DNA of 64,000 nucleotides from NCBI GenBank assembly GCA_000415965.1, contig KE356560.1, forward strand, positions 319,575 to 383,574. Reading direction: 5' to 3'. The DNA comes from Haloquadratum walsbyi J07HQW1. Lineage in GTDB: Archaea; Halobacteriota; Halobacteria; Halobacteriales; Haloferacaceae. The notes beneath the pieces are model-generated. The model ran no database searches, was not told the origin of the DNA, and saw only the letters and a program-made list of their open reading frames with translations. A program made the position numbers and the translations under genes. Positions 27,189 through 36,709 of the stretch are shown here, piece after piece (within the stretch, counting starts at the first letter, position 1; each line of letters starts with the position of its first letter).

Positions 27189-29429
27189 CTATTGCGGACT
27201 TGGGTTTGATGGTCCAGAGACCGTTTCGCCTTTGCTCTGTGAGAGAGCCGACCCAGTGATGCTTTTGAGTCGAGCAACGAGTGAATCCTTCTCGGCTTCA
27301 CCTTCGAGTGCAATGTCAAGCACTTCACTGATATGTGAGACGGGAATGATTTCAACCATTTCCTCGTATTCTTCTTCAATCATCACATCCTGTGAGTTTG
27401 CCGCTGGGATGATAATTCGTTCACAACCGGACTTTGCGGCTGCCTCAATCTTATGAGTGACACCACCAACTGGCAGGACATCACCACGGACAGAGAGACT
27501 TCCTGTCATTGCGAGCGATTGATCGACACCAACGTCCTCAAGCGCTGAGATCACTGCTGTTGCGACAGTGATTGATGCGGAATCGCCGTCAACCCCCTGT
27601 TGTCCTGTCTGTACAAACTGAATGTGGATATCTTTCTCAGAGATGTTTTCATCGGAGAACTTCTTGATAATCGCAGAGACATTATCAACCGCCTCCTGTG
27701 CCATCTCCTTCAGTTGTCCAGTTGCAATGACTTCACCAGGACCCTGAGATGGCGTTACCTCTGCCATCACGGGAAGCATGATACCTGAGTCCTCGCCCAT
27801 CACAGCAAGCCCGTTCACACGACCGGCTTGGTAGCCATCGGACACCTGAAGCTCGTAGTCCTTCCGGCGCTCAATGTAATCATCAGCGAGTTGCTGCTCG
27901 ATGGAGCGGCTGCGTCCTTTTGCCTGAAGCACGTGATCTCGTCTGACGTAATCAGCATCCGAGGCACGGGCAATGTCGCCAGCGACTCGCACAAGACCAC
28001 CAAGGTTTCTCAATTCAAGCGTGAGGTGCCCCTTTCGACCAGCGCGACGACGGGCCTCGAGAATGATTTCCTCGATTGCTTCAGCGTTGTAATCTGGAAG
28101 CCGCCCATCCTTGTTCACTTCCTGAGCGACAAATCGGGTGTACTTCCGTCGCATGTCTGGCGTATCTTCGATCGTGTCATCCATGTACACCTCATATCCG
28201 TATCCTTTGATTCGTGATCGAAGTGCAGGGTGCATGTTCTCCATCGCATCAAGATTCCCTGCAGCAATCATAATGAAGTCTGTCGGGACCGGCTCAGTCT
28301 GAACCATCGCACCTGAAGACCGTTCAGACTGTCCGGTAATCGAGAATTCACCCTCTTGAATCGCGGTCATCAGATGCTGTTGACTGCGAATATCGAGCGT
28401 ATTGATCTCGTCGATGTACAGCACGCCTTTGTTTGCTTTATGAATTGATCCGGGCTCAACGCGGTCGTGGCTTGGTGTCTCCATACCACCCGATTGGAAT
28501 GGGTCATGTCGAACATCGCCAAGGAGCGCACCAGCGTGAGCGCCCGTTGCATCCTCGAATGGTGCCGTTGCCGTGTCAGCGTTGTTCACGATGAGATTCG
28601 GAATCATCGCATCGCCACCGCGTGATCCATAGCGGAATGCGAGATAGATAACACCAGCAGCAAGAATCCCAAGTAGAATCTGCCCAGCGATAATGAGTGA
28701 GTATCCAAGGACGATTGCAATGATAATCCACATGAGGAACGAGCGCATCTGATTTCGCTTGCGTGCTTCCTCTTTGTGGGCATCGACAATCTGGTCACCC
28801 TTCCCAGCTGGAACTGTTCGAACCTTCGGATTATTGCCGTCATCTGGGTTATGATAGACAAGCACATCCTGAAGTTCCTCCTTTGGAAGCAGTTCTGACA
28901 TTGCTTTTGCAAGCATCGACTTTCCTGTTCCAGGGGAACCAATCATCATCACGTGACGTCGCTGTTTTGCTGCTTTCATGACGACGTCGCGTGCGTGTTC
29001 TTGCCCAATGACTTGGTCGACAAGGCGATCTGGGACGTCAATTTCGGCTGTGGAGTCGATCTTTAATCCGCCAAGTAAATCGTCCTCATTAACGTCATCT
29101 TTCACCTCGGCGTCAACTTCAACCTCACTGCCGAGTTCTTCGATCGATCCATTCTCACGGTCTGTGGTGTCATTTGGATCAACCGTGTCAACAGAGTCAT
29201 TATAACTATCATGGCCACGGTCGCGGTCGCCGTGGTCTTCGCGGCCGGAATCATCATCACGGCCATCGGCACCTGCATTGGCGCCAGTATCAGTATCAGT
29301 ACCGGCTTCGACGTTGGCATGTTCCTCCGAGAGCCCATCGTTATCGCGTGGTGACGAATCGGGCGTCTCATCGGTAAAGCCGCTGCCCTCTGCCGGAGGG
29401 TTCTCGTCTGAGTCCGTATCGTTACTCAT
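27189..29429 (-). CDS. lonB: Membrane-anchored ATP-dependent protease LonB
   Basis: Start chosen at MSNDTDSDENPPAEG (746 residues); 36 upstream codons look non-native. An Asp/Glu/Gly-rich N-terminal tail of about 120 residues precedes the AAA+ module with Walker A GSPGTGKS (164-171). Two membrane helices (MWIIIAIVLGYSLIIAGQILLG and the following) are inserted after it, the mark of archaeal LonB. The protease domain has the Ser-Lys dyad: Ser in DGDSASIT near 617 and Lys in THKIEAA near 659. It degrades membrane and regulatory proteins and in haloarchaea is essential and affects carotenoid levels. The CPBP protease gene follows. Confidence 0.96.
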   Translation of the reverse strand: MSNDTDSDENPPAEGSGFTDETPDSSPRDNDGLSEEHANVEAGTDTDTGANAGADGRDDDSGREDHGDRDRGHDSYNDSVDTVDPNDTTDRENGSIEELGSEVEVDAEVKDDVNEDDLLGGLKIDSTAEIDVPDRLVDQVIGQEHARDVVMKAAKQRRHVMMIGSPGTGKSMLAKAMSELLPKEELQDVLVYHNPDDGNNPKVRTVPAGKGDQIVDAHKEEARKRNQMRSFLMWIIIAIVLGYSLIIAGQILLGILAAGVIYLAFRYGSRGGDAMIPNLIVNNADTATAPFEDATGAHAGALLGDVRHDPFQSGGMETPSHDRVEPGSIHKANKGVLYIDEINTLDIRSQQHLMTAIQEGEFSITGQSERSSGAMVQTEPVPTDFIMIAAGNLDAMENMHPALRSRIKGYGYEVYMDDTIEDTPDMRRKYTRFVAQEVNKDGRLPDYNAEAIEEIILEARRRAGRKGHLTLELRNLGGLVRVAGDIARASDADYVRRDHVLQAKGRSRSIEQQLADDYIERRKDYELQVSDGYQAGRVNGLAVMGEDSGIMLPVMAEVTPSQGPGEVIATGQLKEMAQEAVDNVSAIIKKFSDENISEKDIHIQFVQTGQQGVDGDSASITVATAVISALEDVGVDQSLAMTGSLSVRGDVLPVGGVTHKIEAAAKSGCERIIIPAANSQDVMIEEEYEEMVEIIPVSHISEVLDIALEGEAEKDSLVARLKSITGSALSQSKGETVSGPSNPSPQ

Positions 29430-29560
29430 AGAATGCGTCGCTATGAAAAATGAAGGCTGGAGCACTGATATACTTTCTCCCCATTTTATTGGAACAAAAC
29501 AGCGATAATCACCGGTGAGAGCGCTGATATTACCCAAATCGAGAAAACCGATAGACTCGG

Positions 29561-29570
29561 ATTATTTATT
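29561..29570 (+). promoter_or_regulatory. TATA-box candidate for nadM
   Basis: ATTATTTATT lies 25-34 bases before the nadM ATG, consistent with a leaderless transcript. Confidence 0.35.
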
Positions 29571-29594
29571 GGTGACGGTCACAACAAAACAGAT

Positions 29595-30248
29595 ATGCGG
29601 GGGTTCTACATCGGTCGATTTCAGCCATATCATAATGGGCATCATAAGATGGTTGAAGCGATTACCGCTGAGGTTGATGAATTAGTGCTTGGAATCGGAT
29701 CAGCCGGACACTCACACACACAGCGAAATCCATTCACTGCCGGTGAACGGGTAATGATGGTCACAAAGTCTGTTGCTGATTTTGATATTACAACATACGC
29801 AGTACCGATTGAGGATCTTGATCGAAACTCTGTGTGGGTCAGTCATGTTCAAAGTATGTCTCCGACGTTCGACGTTGCATACTCAAATAACCCTCTTGTG
29901 ATTCAGTTATTCAGTGAGGCAGATGTCGAGGTCCGACAGTCGCCGATGTTTAATCGTGGCACTTTAAAAGGAACCACGCTCCGAGAGCGAATGGTGCATG
30001 ATAATGATTGGAGATCACTTGTTCCCCCCCAGGTCGTTGATGTGATTGAGGAGATCGACGGCATTGAACGGATGCGTCGACTGGGAGCAACGGATACCTC
30101 AGAAGACACGAACGAGGTGAGCGATACCGTTGCACATACGCGCACCAATGAGATTGAGAATCACAACGCCGATATGGATGACAATTCGAATTCGAATTCG
30201 AATCCAAATCCAAACCCAAATCCGAATCCGGGGACGACTGAACAATGA
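29595..30248 (+). CDS. nadM: Nicotinamide-nucleotide adenylyltransferase, archaeal NadM type
   Basis: This enzyme joins ATP and NMN to make NAD+. The nucleotidyltransferase H-motif GRFQPYHNGHH is at residues 7-17 and the ISAGE-like second motif FTAGERVMM is near 50. The catalytic core ends near residue 165. The remaining 50 residues are a hydrophilic tail finishing in Asn-Ser and Asn-Pro repeats, coded by a hexanucleotide repeat (AATTCG, then AATCCA). The tail is probably dispensable. The next gene starts inside the stop codon (4-bp overlap). Confidence 0.93.
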   Translation: MRGFYIGRFQPYHNGHHKMVEAITAEVDELVLGIGSAGHSHTQRNPFTAGERVMMVTKSVADFDITTYAVPIEDLDRNSVWVSHVQSMSPTFDVAYSNNPLVIQLFSEADVEVRQSPMFNRGTLKGTTLRERMVHDNDWRSLVPPQVVDVIEEIDGIERMRRLGATDTSEDTNEVSDTVAHTRTNEIENHNADMDDNSNSNSNPNPNPNPNPGTTEQ

Positions 30249-31048
30249 TTACCCTCGCATCTGATTTTGGCTCACCGTATCCTGCTGCGATGAAGGGCGT
30301 GATATTACAGAAGAGCGATGCCCGAATTGTCGATGTCACACATGAACTTCCACGACAGGATGTTCGAGCAGCGGCGTTTTGGTGTCGAAAGACACTCCCG
30401 CATTTTCCACCAGCGGTCCATGTTGTTGTGGTTGACCCTGGCGTTGGAACTGACCGTGACGCGATTGTGATACGAGTTGGTGAGCATGTCCTGATTGGTC
30501 CAGATAACGGTGTTCTCAGACCGGTGGCTCGTCAACTTACTGCCCAGTTTTCTGATAAAACAACAACAGACCGAGAGAATCATATTGAGTATTTTCGGTA
30601 TAATTACACGGATCCACAGTCAGCAACGTTTCACGGACGCGATGTATTTGCCCCAGCAGCAGCCGTGATACACAACCGTGGGACTGCCTCATTAGAGACC
30701 CTTGAGGCAGTCACATCCGTTCCTGCCACAGCAGTCGTGCAATGTGAGCTTCCATCAGCGACAATCGATGCTGATAACACAACTGCAACAGGTGAAGTGC
30801 TTGTTGTCGACGATTTTGGTAACGCCATCACAAATATTCCAGGATCATTCCTTGCTGACCGGACCGGTGAGACGGTTTCGGTCGGGACGACAACCGCAGA
30901 AGTAACGTCAACATTTGCTGATGTTGATCCTGGTGAGCCATTGCTCACTGTCGGAAGTCATGGGTTTGTTGAATGCGATGTCAATCACGGTCGTGGAACA
31001 GAAGCATTTGGACTCGCGGTTGGAGATCCAGTTCGAATTGCGTTTTGA
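30245..31048 (+). CDS. SAM hydroxide adenosyltransferase (DUF62 family)
   Basis: The 267-residue protein matches the DUF62 family, which hydrolyses S-adenosylmethionine to adenosine and methionine and is related to fluorinase and chlorinase. Seen features are MITLASDFGSPYPAAMKGVI, DVTHELPRQDVRAAAFW, HVVVVDPGVGTDRDAIVIR and IGPDNGVL in the N-terminal domain. In the C-terminal barrel, VVDDFGNAITNIPG stands out. It overlaps nadM by 4 bp. Its physiological role is not settled; linkage with NAD synthesis suggests nucleotide or cofactor housekeeping. Confidence 0.9.
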   Translation: MITLASDFGSPYPAAMKGVILQKSDARIVDVTHELPRQDVRAAAFWCRKTLPHFPPAVHVVVVDPGVGTDRDAIVIRVGEHVLIGPDNGVLRPVARQLTAQFSDKTTTDRENHIEYFRYNYTDPQSATFHGRDVFAPAAAVIHNRGTASLETLEAVTSVPATAVVQCELPSATIDADNTTATGEVLVVDDFGNAITNIPGSFLADRTGETVSVGTTTAEVTSTFADVDPGEPLLTVGSHGFVECDVNHGRGTEAFGLAVGDPVRIAF

Positions 31049-31944
31049 TCATTATACAGAATCAAGGAGAATCCTTACGCCTTCGGGCGCAGGATGAATT
31101 CGACAACTCGGAGTCAATCTCCGCTACGAGAGCCACTCTAAGACTTGATAATCCGCAACTTAAACTGACAGGCGGTTCTGTATATACGGAGGAATTAGGA
31201 TGGGAACGGAGCGATTCCCGCCAGTCCGACCGTGGCGGCCTGTCCGCCCCAAGCAATCAGACAATAATCGGAACCAGTCAGGTGAACGGTCGGTTCCTCT
31301 GACTATCATGAATCGATGCAGAGCCCGACTGCTTGAAACCAGCACAGAAAGTAACTCCGAGTCCGTTGAAGTCTGCCGGACTCCCCAAGGCAAAAACAAC
31401 TGTGGGAGTCCGAACACGACGGAGGATAGGAGTACCGGGGGCTGAGATGTGGCATTCCCAGCAGTTCCACTCGACTCGCCACAGTCCGTGAACCCCACAT
31501 GGATTCTCACCGTGCCGGGGTTCGGTGGAACTGCAGACCTGAAATTTCCAATGCTCACGCTCAGGATTCCTCCGTGTTTACGCGGAGGAGGATGTCAATG
31601 ATTCTCCATATCCAATCCAATTGCAGATTACACCCACGTCCCGGTGCGATTAACCTTTCACCTGTATAGATACCTCGATACAGTGAAGAGTAGCATAATA
31701 GCGGCGATAGAGCACATCAACACTCGACATACTAGCGGATATGAGTGTCGTGGACACAGTCATAAAGAGTCTCCCCCATCGGTGGGTAAGAATATCGCAA
31801 TTGGTAGCGTTCGACATTGCATGCACGCTAAGATGTGTGCCCGCCCCGAGTATAGCATGTCGTGTAACCAATAACTGACACGCAGCAAATGCAGACCGAT
31901 AGATTCGGAGAGACAGACTACCGAAGATTTAGTTCCTGATGGGA
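31049..31944. other. Spacer with an element remnant in its left half
   Basis: The left 550 bases are the palindrome-ended element at 31071-31597. From 31600 to 31944 short frames overlap on both strands, without haloarchaeal character, so I see no gene there. Confidence 0.5.
31071..31597 (+). mobile_element. IS200/IS605-type non-autonomous element (PATE-like), copy A
   Basis: The left end is an imperfect palindrome (ATCCT...CGCC-TTCG-GGCG...AGGAT, 31071-31095). The right end is CCTCCGTG-TTTA-CGCGGAGG (31569-31588) followed by AGGATGTCAA, an ending I know from haloarchaeal IS1341/TnpB-type elements. Inside there is no transposase. Segments match the copies at 34 and 48 kb, for example AAGTAACTCCGAGTCC near 31349 and AGGAGTACCGGGGGCTGAG near 31429. 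The internal part may correspond to a TnpB tail plus 3' non-coding (omega-RNA-like) region; that reading is inference. Confidence 0.6.
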
Positions 31945-33510
31945 TTACTCAGAGGAGATAACATCGTCAATTCGGACAATCATCGTCGTTGCCTCTGTTG
32001 CAGCCGTAATTGCTTCATGTTTGACCGCTGCCGGATCAACGATTCCCGCTGTCAATGGATTTGCGATCTCACCGGTCTGCTCAGTTGCAACAAGACCAGC
32101 ACAGTCTTCATTTTCAAACGTTGATCGAAGGTCAACGACAGCATCGATTGGATCCATGCCCGTATTTTGTGCGAGCGTCCGGGGAACAGCATCAACTGCG
32201 TCTGCAAACGATTCAACAGCGAGTTGCTGTCGACCCTCAATACCGGCTGCTGCGGAGCGAATCGCATCAGAAATAGCGATCTCAGTGCCACCAGCACCAG
32301 GAACCACTCCGCTATCGAGTGCAACGGTTGTTGCGTTTATTGCGTCGTCAATAGCACGAGAGAGCTCATCAAGGACATGCTCCGTGCCACCGCGAATCAG
32401 CAGGGTTGCTGCTGTGCTTTCGGCACCACCTTCGATAACAGTTAGCTCATCCTCACCGTACGTCTCGGTTGAGACGCTATCGACGGATCCAAGATCACTC
32501 GTTTCGAGCTCCTCAAGCCGACCAAGACGAGACGCCCCAGTCGCACGAGCAACAGTGCGGGCATCATCATCGTCGATATCCTCAAAGGCAACAATATCTT
32601 CACGAGCAAGATATGATGCGACACGATCACTAATTGAGTCCGTCGAGAATACGACATCGGCACCGGCGTCTGCGAGCGTTGATGCATACTCACGAAGTTC
32701 ATCATCCTCAGCAGCAACGGCTGCCTCAAGTTGGTCGACAGATGAAATTGTATATTCTGCATCAACCTCACCCTCACGAAGATCAAGTTCAACATCCAAT
32801 ACTGCAACCGATGCGTCAGTCACTGTCGTAGGCATCCCATCAGCAGCGCGCTCGGCGTCAATCACGACACCTTCGAGCAGATCCGTCGCAGATGAAGATG
32901 CGCCAGTTTGGGTGTGTGTCTTGATATCGTCGGCGTCAAATTCATCATTGGCTGCTCGGACGCGCTGGACAGCATCGACAACCAGACTCGCTAAGCGATC
33001 AGCGGTCACATCACCGGTTCCCTTACCGGTCATCGATGACTCAGCAACAGACTGAAGTAGTTCATCATCAATCTCGACGCTATCAACCTGATCGTCAATA
33101 GCGTCGTGTGCGAGCTCTGCAGCCCTGCTATATCCCTCGGCGACGACGGTTGGGTGAAGTCCATCTTCGAACAATGACTCGGCCTCAGAGAGTAGCTCAC
33201 CCGTCAGGACCGCTGCCGTCGTTGTTCCATCACCAACAGATTCCTCCTGTGACTCTGAAACCTCGACGATCATCTGTGCAGCAGGATGTTCGATATCCAT
33301 CTCACCGAGGATTGTTGCCCCATCGTTTGTGATGACAACGTCACCACCGGAATCAACGAGCATTTTATCCATTCCACGTGGACCAAGCGTCGTCCGGACA
33401 GAACTCGCAACAGCCTTTCCGGCTTGGACGTTCGTGTCCTGTGCATCTTCGCCGCGAGTACGCTCACTCTCCTCTGTCAGTACCGCAAGCGGCTGCATTC
33501 GTGTCGACAT
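31945..33510 (-). CDS. Thermosome (group II chaperonin) subunit
   Basis: The 521-residue protein is a subunit of the two-ring archaeal chaperonin. The start [24 protein letters not shown], the segment [29 protein letters not shown], the ATPase motif GDGTTTA (about 92-98) and [16 protein letters not shown] near 390 are family hallmarks. The C-terminus ends [10 protein letters not shown] and lacks the Gly-Gly-Met tail seen on main thermosome subunits. The mid domain is also very acidic. This fits the third, accessory type of subunit in haloarchaea (CCT3-like). Single gene with its own promoter. Confidence 0.92.
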   Translation of the reverse strand: MSTRMQPLAVLTEESERTRGEDAQDTNVQAGKAVASSVRTTLGPRGMDKMLVDSGGDVVITNDGATILGEMDIEHPAAQMIVEVSESQEESVGDGTTTAAVLTGELLSEAESLFEDGLHPTVVAEGYSRAAELAHDAIDDQVDSVEIDDELLQSVAESSMTGKGTGDVTADRLASLVVDAVQRVRAANDEFDADDIKTHTQTGASSSATDLLEGVVIDAERAADGMPTTVTDASVAVLDVELDLREGEVDAEYTISSVDQLEAAVAAEDDELREYASTLADAGADVVFSTDSISDRVASYLAREDIVAFEDIDDDDARTVARATGASRLGRLEELETSDLGSVDSVSTETYGEDELTVIEGGAESTAATLLIRGGTEHVLDELSRAIDDAINATTVALDSGVVPGAGGTEIAISDAIRSAAAGIEGRQQLAVESFADAVDAVPRTLAQNTGMDPIDAVVDLRSTFENEDCAGLVATEQTGEIANPLTAGIVDPAAVKHEAITAATEATTMIVRIDDVISSE

Positions 33511-33546
33511 TGTTATGAAACCTCATTTGAAAGATGCAAGCACTTC

Positions 33547-33554
33547 TATAAATA
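33547..33554 (-). promoter_or_regulatory. TATA box of the thermosome gene
   Basis: Minus-strand TATTTATA lies 37-44 bases before the ATG. With the usual 26-base spacing the transcript would have a short leader of about 13 nt. Strong match to the archaeal TATA consensus. Confidence 0.5.
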
Positions 33555-33886
33555 AGTTACGAATACAGAACAATTTGGCAATCAAAAACACACCAGTCGA
33601 TCGCAATACTACGGCGGGATTTGTGCCCTGATATGTGAAAACGGGTATACCCTATTCAATTATGATTTGACCTTTTGATTCTCTTCCCAGCGTGTTCAGA
33701 TCGGAAATTGCTATCATTATACGCTGAACGGGCCCAATCCCACTGAGGCTGCGGATACGCGCCGTCACAGTGGGGGATTTCTGAGTGTATCGTTGGACAA
33801 TAGTGTACATACTATTGTTGGCACATCGGTTCTGACCCCGATGGAGCCGAGTGCCCGACAGGTGGTGGTTTGAGTGTAAGTATGAG

Positions 33887-34277
33887 CGTGGGTGTGAGTG
33901 TTCGCCCACGTTGGAACCAGGATGTGCCCCATGTGGGAATCACATAACAAGTATTAGGCTCTCGTCACCAATGCAAGTAACTCCGAGTCTGGTGAGCCCA
34001 ACGACCGATCGAAGCTCTTGTGACACAACAAACACAAAATCCTCGCTTCAGTTGAAGAGAGGAGTCCCGGGGGGTTTGGCACTCCCTGGAAATTGCCCAG
34101 TGACCGGACACATACCGATTCGCACGGTGTGTGAGCTTGGCTTGGTATTGGGAGTCTACAAATTCAAACCCAAACCTCAATCCAAACCTGACACTCCCAC
34201 TCCCAACCAAGCGAAACGGGGCGGAGCAGAGCGGTGCCGTGGGATTCCTTTCGTCTTGAGGCCGAGGAGGATGTCAA
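33887..34277 (+). mobile_element. IS200/IS605-type remnant (PATE-like), copy B
   Basis: It shares AAGTAACTCCGAGTC (near 33975), AGGAGTCCCGGGGG (near 34060) and the right-end motif CCGAGGAGGATGTCAAC (34262-34278) with copies at 31 and 48 kb. A hairpin CGTGGG...CCCACG at 33887-33910 may be its left end, but that boundary is uncertain. A stretch of CAAACC-type repeats lies at about 34155-34190. No intact transposase. Confidence 0.5.
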
Positions 34278-34505
34278 CACAAGGAGTTTTATTTCTTTTT
34301 GCATGTGTTATTTGTCTTGATGACAGTTGGTGAGACTGTGAGTGTCGGGGATTCGAAGCGGGGGCGTGCAAATGTGCGTTCCAGATAAAGTGGGTGTGGC
34401 TTCGTATAACCTTTGGTCATATTGCAACCGACTAATGACCGATAACACATCGTAGCACGACCGAAATAAGAAACGGCACGGACAATAACATCAATTTAGC
34501 ACGGA

Positions 34506-35438
34506 TTATCGCCAATCGTGTCGAGAAACAACGCGGTTAGCACGCGCAGAGCAGCCGTGAGGATTTCGTGTTGTTGACCGATCAGCAAATCGTGCCCGTA
34601 ACCCAGTTATGAAGCCAGCAACAGCACCAATGGCTGCATCACGTTCGACACTCAGACACGTCGAAAGGGTGCGTTTATCCGCAAGAATATCCCTGGCAGC
34701 CTTAGTCGCATCAGAGCCAATATGCGTGAGTGTCCGGCGAACGACAGTAGGACGTATCCCATAGTTCTTCACCAATCGATAAGCTAGCGATCGATATTTC
34801 CAGTCGGTATCCCGCTGTTCAATACCACCATCAGTTTCATACTCGGTCTGGACACACATCTCTGGTTCCCATGCAACGCGTTCACTCACCGCAGCTAACC
34901 GATGAGCAGCGTCGCGGGCGCCACCAGTCTCAAGATATTCATCAAATCCATCAATATTTTCGAGCGTTGCTGTAGTAAATGCAACATTTCCACCGTTGAA
35001 GTACGTCACCGTTCGTCCACCGATATCGGTCTGTTCACACGCAGTCGTTGTCATTCCAGCAGACAACATCTGATGGACAGGTCCGGTAACAACTGCTGCA
35101 CGAGAGAGTCCTGCTGTAATTGCATCGACCCACGTCGACTCAATTGTGAGATCATGTTGTAAAATAGCAATTGCCTCTCCAGTTGCTTCGATAATACCCG
35201 CATTCCGAGCAACATTCAGTGTTCGTTCTGCGACCTCAACTAATACATCGACATCTGTGCGGTTTTGAACCATTCCACTTGTCCCATCAGCGGATGGACC
35301 ATTGACTACGATAACTTCTGCTGTGGGAGCATGCTCAGCAAGGGCATCAAGACTATCTGCGAGTTGCTCACGACCATTTAATGTTGGAATAACAACAGAC
35401 AGGTCAATGTCGGATGTATCAAGTGATAATGATGGCAT
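34506..35438 (-). CDS. Glycosyltransferase family 2
   Basis: The 310-residue product has the GT-A fold opening DLSVVIPTLNGREQLADSLDALAEH and EVIVVNGPSADGT, with an acidic ILQHDLTIES segment in place of a standard DxD. No membrane helix is evident, so it is cytoplasmic or peripheral. It should transfer a sugar from a nucleotide or dolichol donor to an unknown acceptor, perhaps for glycolipid or surface glycan. It is 11 bases downstream of the methyltransferase gene on the same strand, so the two are likely co-transcribed. Confidence 0.83.
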   Translation of the reverse strand: MPSLSLDTSDIDLSVVIPTLNGREQLADSLDALAEHAPTAEVIVVNGPSADGTSGMVQNRTDVDVLVEVAERTLNVARNAGIIEATGEAIAILQHDLTIESTWVDAITAGLSRAAVVTGPVHQMLSAGMTTTACEQTDIGGRTVTYFNGGNVAFTTATLENIDGFDEYLETGGARDAAHRLAAVSERVAWEPEMCVQTEYETDGGIEQRDTDWKYRSLAYRLVKNYGIRPTVVRRTLTHIGSDATKAARDILADKRTLSTCLSVERDAAIGAVAGFITGLRARFADRSTTRNPHGCSARANRVVSRHDWR

Positions 35439-35449
35439 CAGTTGGTGTT

Positions 35450-36241
35450 TTAATCATCTGCTGTAACCGCCTCATCGGGTGTGTTCTGCGGTGTTTCCAA
35501 GTCGGTCTCATCTGTTGTTGTTGTCGTCGAATCAGTGGTTACTGTTGCAGTCCAATATGAGACTGATGCAAGCGCATCACCAAAGTCACCATCCCCAAGG
35601 GATTTATCAACGTCGCGAAACCCACGAGCGAGGTCGTTTGGTATCTTACGGTAGAATCCATATGGGAATAAAAAGTCATGAGTATCATCAACCATTGAAA
35701 GGTTAGCATCTGAAAGGAGCTTCTTTACCTGTGACCGAGAGTATAGATGCGATCCCATCGGAAGAAGCCAATTATAGATAATACGCGTACTGCGGTGATT
35801 GAACGTATCGAAAAAGACAATATCATTTGAAACTCGTGCCATTTCTGTGAGAAATATTCCTGGCGTCTCTGCCAGGTGGAAAAACCGCATTGCAAAGACC
35901 GCATCAAAGTGATCATCAGGAAAAGGTAGTCGGGCAGCATCGCCACGGAGTAATTCAAGATTATCATCCACGCCATTATCACGTGCTTTTCTGCGACCCT
36001 GTGCGAGCATTGCATCAGAAATATCTATCCCAACGATATTCGCTCCTTTTTCAGCAAGCATCGCCGTGAATCGACCTGTCCCGCAGGCAATCTCAAGGAT
36101 ATTAGCATCAGCAACGGGATCAAGTGAGTCAAGAACAGCACGTTTTTCTCGACGGTCAATGAGCTGACCACCACGCGAGAACCGCTTTGACTCATATGCC
36201 TGCGCAACGTCGTCAGCTTGATACCACTCTTTTCCTTTCAC
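35450..36241 (-). CDS. Class I SAM-dependent methyltransferase
   Basis: The 263-residue enzyme carries motif I ILEIACGTGRFTAML near residue 48, motif II IVGIDISDAMLAQGRRKA, and the post-motif LLRGDAARLPFPDDHFDAVFAMRFFHL. This pattern is typical of UbiE-like small-molecule methyltransferases. The C-terminal 30 residues are Thr/Asp-rich and low in complexity (TTDSTTTTTDETDLE). The acceptor is unknown; the adjacent glycosyltransferase hints at modification of a glycan or lipid. Confidence 0.85.
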   Translation of the reverse strand: MKGKEWYQADDVAQAYESKRFSRGGQLIDRREKRAVLDSLDPVADANILEIACGTGRFTAMLAEKGANIVGIDISDAMLAQGRRKARDNGVDDNLELLRGDAARLPFPDDHFDAVFAMRFFHLAETPGIFLTEMARVSNDIVFFDTFNHRSTRIIYNWLLPMGSHLYSRSQVKKLLSDANLSMVDDTHDFLFPYGFYRKIPNDLARGFRDVDKSLGDGDFGDALASVSYWTATVTTDSTTTTTDETDLETPQNTPDEAVTADD

Positions 36242-36430
36242 ACTAGGCGTATGTGCTCACTCAGATAGTAAAACCGTATTGGATGCATCTTGGGAGCCTA
36301 TTCATGTCTAATTCGTTTATCCAATCTGAGAGCTACCGACGAAGCCAGTTTCTAAGATATATAAGGTATTAGTATTATACTGAGAGACTTTGAGGCAACC
36401 TTTACAATATGTACGATTGTTGCCAATCAT

Positions 36431-36709
36431 ATGAGCACCAGTACTGTCGACCCTGAGAATGCAGTTCAGCTTTCAGAATCAGAGTTTCGAAGTCGACTGC
36501 GAGAATTACCACCGAGTGCCAAACTTGTCGCCAAGATACTTGAAATTGATTCCCCCCTCTCGCAGGGACAGCTCGCAGAGGAGTCATTATTACCGGATCG
36601 AACTGTGCGGTATGCACTAAACCGATTGGAGGATAATGATCTCGTTGGCTCACGATATAGCTTCAAAGATGCTCGAAAGCAGGTGTACTTTCTTAACGAT
36701 TATGCGTAA
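36431..36709 (+). CDS. Small winged-helix transcription regulator (MarR-like)
   Basis: The 92-residue protein has the haloarchaeal short winged-helix pattern: LPPSAKLVAKILEIDSPLSQGQLAEESLLPDRTVRYALNRLEDNDLVGSRYSFKDARKQVYFL. LSQGQLAEESLLPDRTVRYALNRLE is the helix-turn-helix and the following hairpin is the wing. Such proteins act as DNA-binding regulators, target unknown. It stands alone, preceded by AT-rich DNA. Confidence 0.85.
   Translation: MSTSTVDPENAVQLSESEFRSRLRELPPSAKLVAKILEIDSPLSQGQLAEESLLPDRTVRYALNRLEDNDLVGSRYSFKDARKQVYFLNDYA

Larger units (their letters stand above)
33511..34505. other. Spacer with thermosome promoter and an element remnant
   Basis: The left part carries the thermosome promoter. 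From about 33887 to 34277 there is an element copy. The last 230 bases before the glycosyltransferase gene show no feature. Confidence 0.5.

Noticed and set aside
31644..31874. Overlapping small frames on both strands
   Set aside because: Neither shows acidic haloarchaeal composition or a domain; probably chance in spacer DNA.
32021..33055. 344-residue plus-strand frame inside the thermosome gene
   Set aside because: Ser/Ala/Thr-rich antisense shadow of a clear chaperonin gene; common artefact of codon bias.
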